This document shows, piece after piece, positions 1-11,300 of a stretch of 64,000 nucleotides of DNA. The stretch comes from Aurelia coerulea (lineage: Eukaryota > Cnidaria > Scyphozoa > Semaeostomeae > Ulmaridae), in the NCBI GenBank assembly GCA_039566865.1, contig CM076953.1, positions 6,324,001 through 6,388,000 of the forward strand, given 5' to 3'. A program made the position numbers and the translations under genes. How positions within the stretch are numbered: position 1 is the stretch's first letter; each line of letters starts with the position of its first letter. A model generated the notes under the pieces. The model had not been told where the DNA came from. It did not search any database and saw only the letters and a program-made list of their open reading frames with translations.

Positions 1-2934
1 GACAACATTGATTATTATGCGATCAAAGCAAAAAATGAAAACAAATCGTTCTTGGTAATTGGGGACTTCAATGTAAAAGTTGGAAACAAAATTAAAGGGA
101 ATCATACGAAAAGAAGTAACGGTGGTAAAATTCTTCACAAAATGATAGAAAAACGAAAACTTGTTCTACTCAATAGCAGCAAAAAATGTAAAGGTTTATG
201 GACCCGAATAACAACAACAGATAGTAACAATATTGAAAAGAAATCAGTCTTAGATTATACAATAACTAACCAAATATGTTTCAATAAAATACAAAGTATG
301 ATAATAGATGAAGATAGAAACTTTGTAATGGAAAGAATATCAAGAAATTCTATTAAGGAATCAGATCATAATGCCATTATCCTTGATCTAAACTTAAAAT
401 TAGGGAATTCATCAACTACTAACTTAAAAGATAAGAAGTCCTTTCAATGGAGCATTACAGATGATTCATTGCAAGAATTCAAGAAATGTACAGAAGATCT
501 AGTTTTAGAATCTAGGAGTAAGGATATTGATAAAATATATAAAACCTGGGATGAGAAAGTGAACAACTTAATGGCTAAATGTTTTAAAAGGAAAGTAAAA
601 AAATGCCAAAAGGGATATTCACCAAAGAGTAAGGAACATAAACAGTTGCAGATGAGAAAAAGATGCTTGAAAAAACAATTAACTAAATATGTAAATGAAT
701 GCAATGAAGCTAAAACTGATATAATGAAAATAAAGATCAAATTACTAAACAGAAAACTAATAAACCTAAATAACAAGGAAAACAGTGAAAAGCTTGATGC
801 TAATTTAAATAAAATAAAACAACTCAAGGTAAATAGTACAGAGTTCTTTAAACTAAGAAAAAGCATACTAGGAAGTCATAAAACTGAAGTCCCTACTTCA
901 ATAATAGATGATAATGGAAATGAAATAACAAATGTTTATGATATTATTAAGGAACATGAAAACTATTTTAAAAAACTAATGACAAATAGAAATCCTGGAG
1001 AAAAGTATATACAACACATAAAAAATGTCAAAAATCTGTTCACTAAGTTAATCAAAAGACAGAATAAGTTCTATTATCCCACAGATGCCCCTTTTAAGAT
1101 GTTCGAACTAGAAAAAGTACTTAAAAATTTGAAGAAGAAAAAATGTCCTGGCCATGATAAATTAAGCAATGAATTATTTATAGATTCAGGGAAGGAATTT
1201 AAAAACTCAATATTAAAAATAATAAACCTTGTCTTCAAAAAAGGGCAGACACCAACCAAATGGAAGAAATTAATTATAAAAACATTGTACAAAAAGAAAG
1301 GAAACAGAAGACAATTAAAAAACTGGAGAGGCATTTTCCTAACTTTGAGCATAAGCAAAATATTTGAAAAATTGATATTAAATAGAATATCACAAGATAT
1401 TGAAAAAAGTTTTTCAGAAGCTGCTGCAGGAGGACGTAAAGGTAGATCAACAATTGATCACTTATTTGTTTGGGAGGCAATTAATGACTATTACAAATAC
1501 ATTAAGTGTAATATTACGTTTACATTTCTTGATTTAGAGAAGGCATTTGACAAACTTTTTCTAAAGTCATGCTTACTGGACTTATTTAAAAGTGGAATAA
1601 ATGGTAAATGCTTGAGGAGCATTTATGAACTTAACAAGAAAGGTTTTATACAAATTGAGACCCCATGTGGGATGACAAAGGAGGTTGAAATTGATGAGAA
1701 CCTGAAACAAGGAACAATATTGGCAGCCCCAATCTGTGCCAATCACATTGACAAAGGCATGCAGCCAATAATAACAAAAAAATTAGGAATACGTTTTGGA
1801 AACATGATAATTCCTCCGTTATTGTATCAGGATGATATATTACTAGCATCAATTTCAATTGAAAAAATGCAAGAAATGCTTAATATTGCAGAAGAATTTC
1901 AAAACAAAAACTTGTTAAACTTTAATTTGGAGAAAAGTGAAATTTTGCACATGCATTTTGATAGAACAAAACATAACAGTACTGAAATAAAATTGAAATT
2001 AAATAATGAAATAATCAAAGAGGTTGAAACGTATAAGTATTTAGGGGACTTAAAAGATAATAAAAATTCGTTAGACAAAACCATTAGCAACAGACGAAAC
2101 TCTGCAAAAGCAGTAACTAATGAAATTAAATTCTTAGTAAATCAAATGCCATTTAAGGAGAAAAGTTTGGAGATAAGCATACGACTCATAGAATGCTTAT
2201 TAATACCAAAAATACTGTACGCGTGTGAAACGTGGTCAAAAATTTCTAAAAAACAACTTAAACAACTTGAAAACATACAAAAGGACGCTTTAACTATAAT
2301 CAATGGTCTCCCAATTTCAACACCATACCAAGGCATATTATATGAATGTGGCCTCAAACCAATGGAATATAGAATAAAGGAAAAAAGGCTTACATATCTG
2401 CATAAAATACTAAATATGAAAGAAACAAGACTTGTGAAACAAGTGTACGAAGAACAAAAACGACTAAACTTTGTAGATTGCTGGTATAATCAAATTATGG
2501 AAGATTTAAAAAACCTTAACATTGATCTAACGGAAGAACAAATTTGCAACTTGACAACCAAAGGGTGGAAAAAATTAATAAACCAAAAAATAATTACATC
2601 CATTGAAAATGATATGAGTCAAAATAATAAAACAAAAATGAGATTTATCAAAAAAACTTCATTTGGTCTAAAACGGTATATTAAACACAACGAAGGTGCA
2701 AAACTACTAAAACTAAAATTAAACATGACTGAATTAAAGACAAACTACAAAGGAAAACATGAAAGCGCTTTATGCAGAAGGTGTGGAGAACATGAGGAAT
2801 ATTTAGAGCACCTGTGGGAATGCTCCTATTTCCAAAACAACGATTTACCAAGAATATGTAGCATACAGGGAAATAATCCAAAATTACTAAGGAACATAAA
2901 AAAATGTGTGGAACAATTTTGCTTTCTGAACTAA
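1..2934 (+). mobile_element. LINE (non-LTR retrotransposon) ORF2, 5'-partial, open
   Basis: The frame is open from base 1 to a TAA at 2932-2934, so the copy runs off the left edge. The N-terminal part is the end of an APE-type endonuclease, with GDFN near base 61, LDYTI near 250 and SDHN near 364. A reverse transcriptase follows: FLDLEKAFDK (motif A, about 1528), LKQGTILAAP (motif B, about 1705) and YQDD (catalytic motif C, about 1825) in place of the commoner YADD. The C-terminus has a CRRCG...H...C zinc-knuckle-like motif near 2773-2823. The 960 codons seen have no stop or frameshift, so the copy looks young or active. The clade is not assigned. It lies outside both host genes, 5.3 kb beyond the end of IBTK. 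Confidence 0.93.
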
Positions 2935-3057
2935 AGCAAGACCAGTCAAAAACCCGTGTTACTACTCTCACTGCACTTGTGCAAAGTAGTCTTAAAGTAG
3001 TAATTGCTCCGAAATGGAGAAGAGGTACATATATTATTATATTATTATATTATTACA
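2935..3057 (+). other. LINE 3' UTR ending in an AT-rich (TATTA/TTA) tail
   Basis: About 90 bases follow the ORF stop and end in a short TTA/TATTA array at about 3028-3057. This is probably the 3' tail of the LINE. I could not identify a target-site duplication because the 5' end is outside the window. Confidence 0.55.
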
Positions 3058-4083
3058 CTATTTCGATTTTTTGAGCCCTGGCTGGGGGTACCAAGATTGC
3101 ATAATAGATTATATAAACAAACTGCCATGGGTGGCGATTGTACAGAGTTATGGCATGTGTGTGGCTGGAAGCAGTCAAAGTGGCATGGTGAAGATCTTCC
3201 CCACATACAGTAAAGAAAGAAAACTGGCTATTGACATTTTAGCAGGTGTCCCAACAAAGAGGTTCTAATTTGAGCTGTCATTGAGCAGTTGAGGCGAATC
3301 CCTTGGTGCAGCATAGGGTTTACAATTATACTGTAGTTTGTATTCAGTTTACAGCAAATTTGAGCAAAGTTTGTTATGAGATTTATTTTGAGTATGTTTC
3401 ACATTTAAGAGCTCGTAAATTTTTGTAAAAAGTTTGCATCAAACAAGTTTATAACAACAGTTTCTTTAATTGAAGCAACTGGTGTAGACATGCAAATTTG
3501 CAAAAATTCCATATAGAGTGGTTTCGGGTATTATGGGACATCGGGTATTTTGGGACATTATTCAGTAAATGAAGCTTAGGGACTTGGGGATGAGAAAGAA
3601 ACTTGTTAATTTCACTCGATGCAAGTCTTCATACCTCTTCTGTCATATTTTGATTGATGTTATGCTGCTGTAGCATTTTGTGTACTCTCCGTATCACTGA
3701 TATGAAGGACATCAGACGAAAGTGATTTCTGGCTACCATTTTCTTGAGTTATCTCAAACATTAACCAGTATACAAACAATAGAAATAGCTTAGTTCCAAA
3801 ATTCCCGACAGTATTCCATAATGCCCAACTCAACCTGGGTTCATTTTTGCTTTGTTTATTAACAACCAACATTTCAGAATCAGAGCGTACTGATGAAACA
3901 ATAGATCTATGCAAGTATGTATGTATGTATTATTAGAGCATGCTTTGGCCCCAGTATGGAAATTTCCATAGTAGAGCAATTTTCGCCGAGACCTTGGGGG
4001 TGCAATGGGTCCTCTGTTGTTTATATATTGTCTGTTTTGAATACCCTATTGTTTTTCTTGGGTGTCCAAATGCCACACTTTCC

Positions 4084-4603
4084 AGCATAGGGCTCAATCC
4101 TTTCAAATCTTTAAAAAGGTGGGTGTAAAATTCTATTACATTTTTCTTTGAATTGGATGGCTTGAAAGAAACTTGGGGCACTCTGCTGTAAATCTGCCAT
4201 GGCAATTTACTAATATCTTGATTAATTTCAAAATGGTGGCTTTTTGATTATTCTTGAAAAAATTCATGGCAAATTTTGAAAAATTTAAAATCAATGTAGA
4301 TCCTTTATGTCAACAAAGGCAAAATGATACAATCTTCAAGAAAACCATAGTTTATAGAGGTCTTCATTATAGTGGCAAGCAGAAATCTGTAGCTTTTCTG
4401 GTTTAGGATTTAGAAATTTGATGACGTCAAAGCCTCAAATATAATAAATGCCACCATTTTGAAACTAATCAAGATATCAATAAATTGCCACGCCAGTTTT
4501 GCAGCAAAGTATCCTGAGTTCCTTTCAAGCCATTGGCATTTGATTCAAAGCGAAATGTGATAGAATTTTACACCCACCTTTTTAAAGATTTGAGCCCTAT
4601 GCT
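4084..4603. mobile_element. MITE, family M2 (AGCATAGGGCTC termini), 9-bp TSD
   Basis: The termini read AGCATAGGGCTCAA and TTGAGCCCTATGCT. Subterminal repeats (TTTAAAAAGGTGGGTGTAA and its complement) are shared with family M1. The element is flanked on both sides by ACACTTTCC (4075-4083 and 4604-4612), a perfect 9-bp target-site duplication. There is no coding capacity. A 9-bp duplication with long inverted repeats suggests a Mutator-like non-autonomous element. Confidence 0.9.
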
Positions 4604-5199
4604 ACACTTTCCATACATCCATACAACAGGCTTAGGACTTTGCTGATACCTACCAAGTGTGTGGCCAAACAAATAAATGTGTCATGAATTATGCTGACAA
4701 TTATATTACCCAAAACTTCTCTCTGAAAGCTATCTTTCCGTGTCAGGATGATATCGACAAAGCGCTACGCATTGCAGAACTAAGATTACGCAACATTATG
4801 TAACTGCCTCTTCTGCCTAAAAACTGAAACTTTTCACATTTTTGCGTGTTTGTTGTTTGCCATCATATCAACTCCGGCTGCACTTCATTTCAGCTTCGCG
4901 TTTACGATACAGTAATGTATAAATCCACATACTTTTATTGCAATCCTTATGCCTCCTGGTAAAACATGTCTTTCGATGGTAAATCTGATATCAAAGTTGC
5001 TTCACGAGCTCAACCAAGAGCCAGACCACCATGACCACCAACCACCACCAGCACTTCGCTTTCTTTAGGCCAAATGACTTTGTAATTGAAAGTGGTTGTT
5101 GTTGTATCTCTATGCGAGGCTGTGAAATTATTTGTTGCCAAGAGACCTCTGCGCTGCGGTCGGTACAGGGATATAGGACACTTCACTACGACACTACAA

Positions 5200-5600
5200 G
5201 GCCCCATTTCCCCCGGGGGCGAAGCTACCCAAAAACTGGGGGCGAGGACTTGTGTACCCCAGTGTTGAGTTTTAAATTCCCATCAATCCTTAGTTTTGGG
5301 CTATAGTTAGATGGGGATACACCTGTTGACTATCATGAAGAATTTTGCTTTTTGGCTCCTGCACATTATATTATTTTTGGACAGAATACTGTACATGTTT
5401 AGAACTTTTACAACGAAAGGTTCTTTGAATATGAAATGTCTTTGCAGGCATGGGATTACTAGAATTCCCCAATTTTAGATATGTCATAAAATTTACCCCC
5501 CCCCCAGTCCTGGGTAGCTTCACTCCCAAGCCTTTTTCGCCCAGCCAAAGGGCAAATTTCGTTTACTACAAAGGTCCTGGGGGTACATGCCCCAAGTACC
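5200..5600. repeat. Imperfect inverted repeat, GC-rich termini
   Basis: GAAGCTACCCAAAAACTGGG near 5221 is matched in inverse by CCCCAGTCCTGGGTAGCTTC near 5503. Both sides also contain CCCC/GGGG runs. It is probably a degraded MITE; its ends and target duplication are not clear. Confidence 0.45.
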
Positions 5601-5852
5601 CCTGCTTTCTACACTCCCGTCACGAAAGTATCCGGACATCCGAAAAAAAATGGCGTCGAATATTACCGTTGGCCCTTCGAGCCCCAAAACAGATAATGAA
5701 ATATCAGGAAATGTGGTAAGATACAGAGCCGGTTTTACCACGAATCGATTCTACTGGCCCCACTCCATATTTGATTTTCTGCATTTGATTAAAATCTCAT
5801 CAGGGATCGGCGTTACATCGAATTCGATTCCTTCAAAAATTGGCCTATTGCC

Positions 5853-6954
5853 CAGGGGCGCACATTAGGGGGTGTGGGGGTGAGACACCCCCCCCCCAAT
5901 AATTTCTGAGCCGGTCCAAAAATTTTCTCGTGAGGGAAAAGTCGGTCCACGACAAAATGGGATGGACCAACGTCGTGGACCGACTTTTTCATGGACCGAC
6001 CAACCACGACGAAGCTCGAAAGGTCCACAATAGTTTGAATCAAAGTTGGTCCGATTTTAAATGTTTTGGGCAAAGGTCGACCCATGACGACAGTTAGAAT
6101 ATTCACAAGAAGTGCTTGACAATAACTGGGAGAATCGTTCTAAGCCAAAGCAGAGGATGGCATTTAAAAAAATTTCTTAGATGCATTACAAAATTGCACA
6201 GGCTTCCATTTTTAGGGGCAAGCAATCATTGGCTTTTAAAAAGCGGTTGGAAGGTGTTTGTTGTGCAAAGATTGTCCCAAGGAACAATGCTGTTACAAAT
6301 ACTCAAAATTTCTAATCTGGCACTGGGGTGCCGGTGGTGGTAGTTATGTGGCGTAGGAAAACAGACCCTTGTGTATGAATCCCAAAAAAGAAAGGAGACA
6401 TGGGTTACAAATATTATCCATCAAAGGTGGTATACGCTTCTACCAAAAGCTAACACTGCTGACACTATGATCATAAGGGAAAACCTTCTTAGAGGACAAA
6501 CACACTAAAACAAGTCACTTTTGCTAGGCTTGGCGATCAAGTTTTCCTTGTCGCTAAAGGCAAGCATGATATTGGGATTTGATTTGATTTGATTTGATTT
6601 CACATATTTAGGGAGGGTAGCCCTTCAGCAAGTGCTGAAAATGCATTCTTAGCCAAAGTAAGGGATCTTTCTTCAAAATTTTTCTTGTGCGCGGATTTAT
6701 AGCATAATCGTCACAAAACGATCCAGGTTTCCTTGTCTCTATAGGCAAGCATGATATTGGGAGATGCATTCTAAACCAAAATAAAGGGCGTAACCCCAAA
6801 AATTTTCCTGGGGACCCCCTCGTTTCAATACATCCACTTAATTTACCCTGGCCACACCACTGCTTGCTATACGTTCAGTCGTTCCGAAAAAATTTAGTCG
6901 GTCCAGAGCATGTTGACACCCCCCCCCCAAACAAAATTTGAATGTGCGCCCCTG
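5853..6954. mobile_element. Non-autonomous hAT-type DNA transposon, 8-bp TSD
   Basis: The ends are CAGGGGCGCACATT and AATGTGCGCCCCTG, perfect 14-bp inverted repeats starting with the CAGGG typical of hAT elements. Both sides carry CTATTGCC (5845-5852 and 6955-6962), the 8-bp duplication expected of hAT. The 1,102-bp interior has no transposase. It includes local palindromes around GTCGGTCCACGAC near 5941 and its complement near 5972. Confidence 0.88.
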
Positions 6955-8197
6955 CTATTGCCTTTGCTCGAGAATTTTTCAGGAACGATACAAATAAGAT
7001 ATAATAGCTTTCAAAATTTCATATGTTACGTGAATTATGTCCAGGAATAACATGAAAATATTTGTTTGTGTGACTTTCGAAAACATTTTACGAATTAAAG
7101 CTATTTGCTACCAAGAAAGCTAATGGGCCTACCATCAACCGCAGAAGAATCCCAGTGACTGGCATTAAATCAGTCTATTTCGCAAACCAGTGGATTCATT
7201 TACCAATAATATTACCACGAATCCAATTTCTTTCCACCATTCTATCATCGATAATTTCAACAAAATGTGATAAGATTTGACAGCCTCTGCAGCAAATCGT
7301 CCAACTGCCGTCGATTCAAAGTTTTCTCGTTGCAACACCTTGGAAGACTTGCATAAAATCAAAGGTTTTGCAAGGTTATGTCTCCCATAGGACGACACAG
7401 CAAATAATACCTTTGAGAGATTGCCTGAACGCCTGGATGCTCATGCAGAATGGGCTTAAATTAACTGTAAGTAGCTAGAAATAATTCCTGTCCACTCAAA
7501 ATAAATTACTGAATGAAATGAGAAAAAAATTGTTCCTAATCTGACATGCCCGCCCTTGCATTGTTTAGCCCCAACTTCAGATCACGTGATTGCCCCCTTG
7601 AGGAAACTTTCTTTTCCTACAAGATAAGAACTTTGTGCGACGAAAAATGTGCGATACGGGTAACTGCATCAACAAACAAATAGCCTGCATGCAGTGAGGC
7701 TGAACGCAGGCTACAAATAAAGTGATAATTTCCCAACTTTATGGTCCCTTTACCTGAAGAGGATATAAATAAATAACGATACATTAGCCATATTTGTATA
7801 TCATCAATGATTTCAAGAAAATCAGATGAAAGGTAGGTAAAAATTTGTCGAATCTAAGACATCTTGGTGGCAATGAACCCTGCATGAATTTAGAATGCTA
7901 GACTACCAGACCAGGACCTAGTGTCGATCAAACTACGAGAAACTTCATTTTGAGAATGAGATTCAAGTGTTCCTTATAAGTAGGGGGCCCAATGCTTTTA
8001 TAAAAGTTTCTTTAAGGTAGATTCTTAAATTTGACTGGGGTATTAGTCAGAATTTCTACCTGGACAAGATCTTTCAATCCACTTCTAAAATGATCAAAAA
8101 TTTCTTGATGGTAGGGGAATATGGGGGGGGGGGGCACGAGGAACTATTAACAGTTCATTGACCATGCTACAGATACCATAAATGTGTAAATACTTCG

Positions 8198-8329
8198 TCA
8201 CCTATGTTCAGTTACATTCCACGTAGGCCTAGTCACTACATCTTTAATACGTTTGACGGTTATGTATTCCGTTGCATTGTCTTTTGCATTGTAATGTAAC
8301 AATAATTCTTCAATAGCTTTTTCTTCGAT
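8198..8329 (-). CDS. IBTK: IBTK exon 23 (last exon, stop)
   Basis: Acceptor gcattttag|ATCGAA; codes IEEKAIEELLLHYN, TEYITVKRI and ends RPTWNVTEHR-stop, collinear with the conserved IBTK C-terminus IEExAIxxLLxxY...PxWN. The TGA is at 8198-8200. Confidence 0.93.
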   Translation of the reverse strand: MEEKAIEELLLHYNAKDNATEYITVKRIKDVVTRPTWNVTEHR

Positions 8330-11300
8330 CTAAAATGCAAAGCAGAAAATACCGTAAATTGAATACCTATCGCAAATTAACCCTCATGAAAATAACGATA
8401 ATCTTCAAAGGTAACTTTTACCCCAAAAACACTTGCAAGTTAAACCAGCTTAAAGTAAACAATGCTAGCAAATGTTGTGTTGAAATTGGTTCGTGGACGA
8501 TTAAGCTGAAGATGGAGACGAGGAACTTTTTACCAAGATGCATTACGTTCTAATTGTGAGTCGTTAACGATTGTATGAGAATCCAATTAAAGAGCGCGAT
8601 GCATCTTTGGCACCATTCACACTGCTTCGTTTTTGCAGTGTTCACACTGATCCGCACAAAAACGCCAAAAAAACGGGGAGGTTTTCTAAAACGCTATCAA
8701 AAGTATCACAAAAGTGGAGGTTTTTGAAAACGCATTTGATCAGTGTGAACGCACAAGAACGGAGGTTTTCGAAAAAGCTCTAATACTCAACAATGATTTT
8801 CAAACGGAGCAATGTAAACGTACAAAAACGGATGTTTTCCCTCCGTTTTTGTACAAATACAGAGCAATGTGAACGGGTAGCTTGGATGCCACAAAAACGG
8901 ATACTAACAAAAACGGAGCAGTGTGAAAGGGGCCTTAGCAAAATGTTCCTTGCGTCCATCTGTAGCATAATCGTCTACGTGTCAATCAACCAGGTCTAGA
9001 TAAAGCTGGTTCAATACCCCCATTTGCATTGAAGCATTTAAACCAGCTTTATCTAAACCGGGTTAAATTTCAACCAATCAAGTGAATTCGACTCGTTAGA
9101 TTGACCAATTAGAACGCAGCATTTGATAATCTGGTTTAGCTTAGATGGATAAACTTCCAAATGTGAAAAGGGCATATGTGTGTCAATGTGAATGGGGTAT
9201 TAATTTAAAGGCAGTCTGTCCTCTATTGTTCAAAGTTTATTTTCATTTGAGCTGAATTCGTGCATCACTGAGTTTCTCTGACCTTGCTTTTCTAAGATAA
9301 AGCAAATTAGCGCACACTCGTGGAATATACAAGGGGAACTCTGCAGGGGCTCTTTGTCATCTTATTTCCATTGATTAAGAAGACAGGCTGCCTTTAACTT
9401 ACTTTAACCCATCTCGTCCGCGTTGATTTAGTTTGCAAGAACTTAAAGTGAATCAACGGAGCTAAGTAGAGGCAGTCTATAAATAGGACAAAGAAAACTC
9501 CTACGCACGTTATTGTTCCTCTGGATAAACAATATCCACGAACGTCTCGAAATCATCAAATACAATAGGCTAATAAATAATAGAATGCTCAGACTCCTTC
9601 CGCGCGGGACGTTTATCTCCGTTGATTCTCTTTAATGTCCCTTTCAACATGAAAATATTCGGACAAACAAATTCCAATCTAAAAACAGTTTGCGACTCAT
9701 AAATCTCAAAGGCAAACTGTATTTTTGAAGACAAAATCCATGTATCATCTGAGAAACTGCAAACAGTTACCTGAATTAGTGTTAAAGGTTTCTTGAGTAT
9801 CCTAGGAATAAGAAACGAAAGAAAAATTTTAATGTCTCAAAAGAATAGATTCAAGATTAGGGAAAAGCATAGGTTCCAAATCTTTGAAAATGCTGGTGTA
9901 AAATTCAGCGACCTATTTCTTTGAACTGAATGACTTCAAAGAAACTTTAGTTATTTCTCTATAATTCTACCGTTGGACTTTTTTGATATCGTCAATATTT
10001 TCAGAATTAGAGTGTTTTTCTTCTTTTTCAAGAATTCAAGAAAAATTTTCAAAAAAACTTAAAACCATCGTAATTTCTAAACTGTTTGACACAACATGAA
10101 ATAAGTTCGAAGAAAACCATAGTTTATGAATGCCTACAATATGGTATCAAGCAAAAGTCTGTCACATATCGGGTTTATGATTTAGAAAATTGATGACGTC
10201 ACATCCTAAAATGAGCTGAAATGATAAATACGCTGTAATTTTGAAAAATATTCTAAATTTCTGGAAAGTCCAACGGTAGAGTTATAGATAAGTATCTAAA
10301 GTTTCTTTCAAACCATTCAATCAGAAGAAATAAGTCATTGAATTTTACACCCACCTTTTTACGCCGAGTTAAAGATTTGGAACCTATGCTTGTTGCAACC
10401 CCATAGATTAACAAACCTTTCAAATTAAAATTTACTCCAAATCATCCTGTATGGCCACGAAAAGTTATCTTTAGATTCAAATAAAAAAATTCTCGAGGCA
10501 ACGTTAAAATATATTCAGGCCTCTGAAGGGTATCAGTAAGTTCCCAAGTTTGTTGTTAAAAACCTCCTCTCTCTTGTAATTTGCTTTTTCTCACATTTTT
10601 TGCTGTTGTTTTAATTTTTTTGACGGAATTATGTCATTGTTATTTGCCATTTGCTATTTTGTAATGTAATTTGTAATTTTTAAATGTAACATTAATTTGA
10701 ATCTCTATGTTAAATGTTATGGTCGCAGGGTTGCTATGTATTTCCATGCTCCTTGTGGCATCGTCTTGTAGCCTTTGTCTGTTGATTATAGATTTTATGG
10801 GAATATAAAAAAGAAAAAATTAACAACATCTATGTACCGTATATAACGCGAAGGGCATGCTACTGATCCTTAGAAATTACGTCTTTTTCCCAAATCGACT
10901 CACAAGTGAGGGCATGCCCTTATATAAATGAACTTACTTGTATCAAGCCCCTTAATTTTTTGTTGGTGGCTGGCAAAAAGTTTAGGCCTATCTGGACTGG
11001 AAGATCTTTTCAACGATCGTCTTGAAAATTCACAGCGAAAAAGCTGTTTTGATCTCCATTTGTGTTACTTTCGTCGCGAACACGCTTTCTAAATTTCCAA
11101 AAATTGAGCGAGACAAGAGAAATCCTCCGCTTCCATTAGCCAAAAATTCAAAGAACAAAATCGCCTAAAATTTGGAAAATTTCGTTTTATAATTTTTAAG
11201 TCACTGCAAAAATATCCATACTTATTTGAAGTTTCTTTCTCTTCGAGTTGTGATTCCATGATAGCTGATAAGCTCAGAGACGAAGAAGGTGGGCTGGCAG

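Noticed and set aside
3660..4205. Short open frames between the LINE and the hAT element
   Set aside because: No family resemblance; part lies in the M2 MITE and the rest has no splice or start context.
9499..9560. Minus-strand frame PIVFDDFETFVDIVYPEEQ with an acceptor-like AG, as the last IBTK exon
   Set aside because: The phase does not fit, and the true exons 22 (9,771-9,801) and 23 (8,198-8,329) match the conserved IBTK C-terminus.
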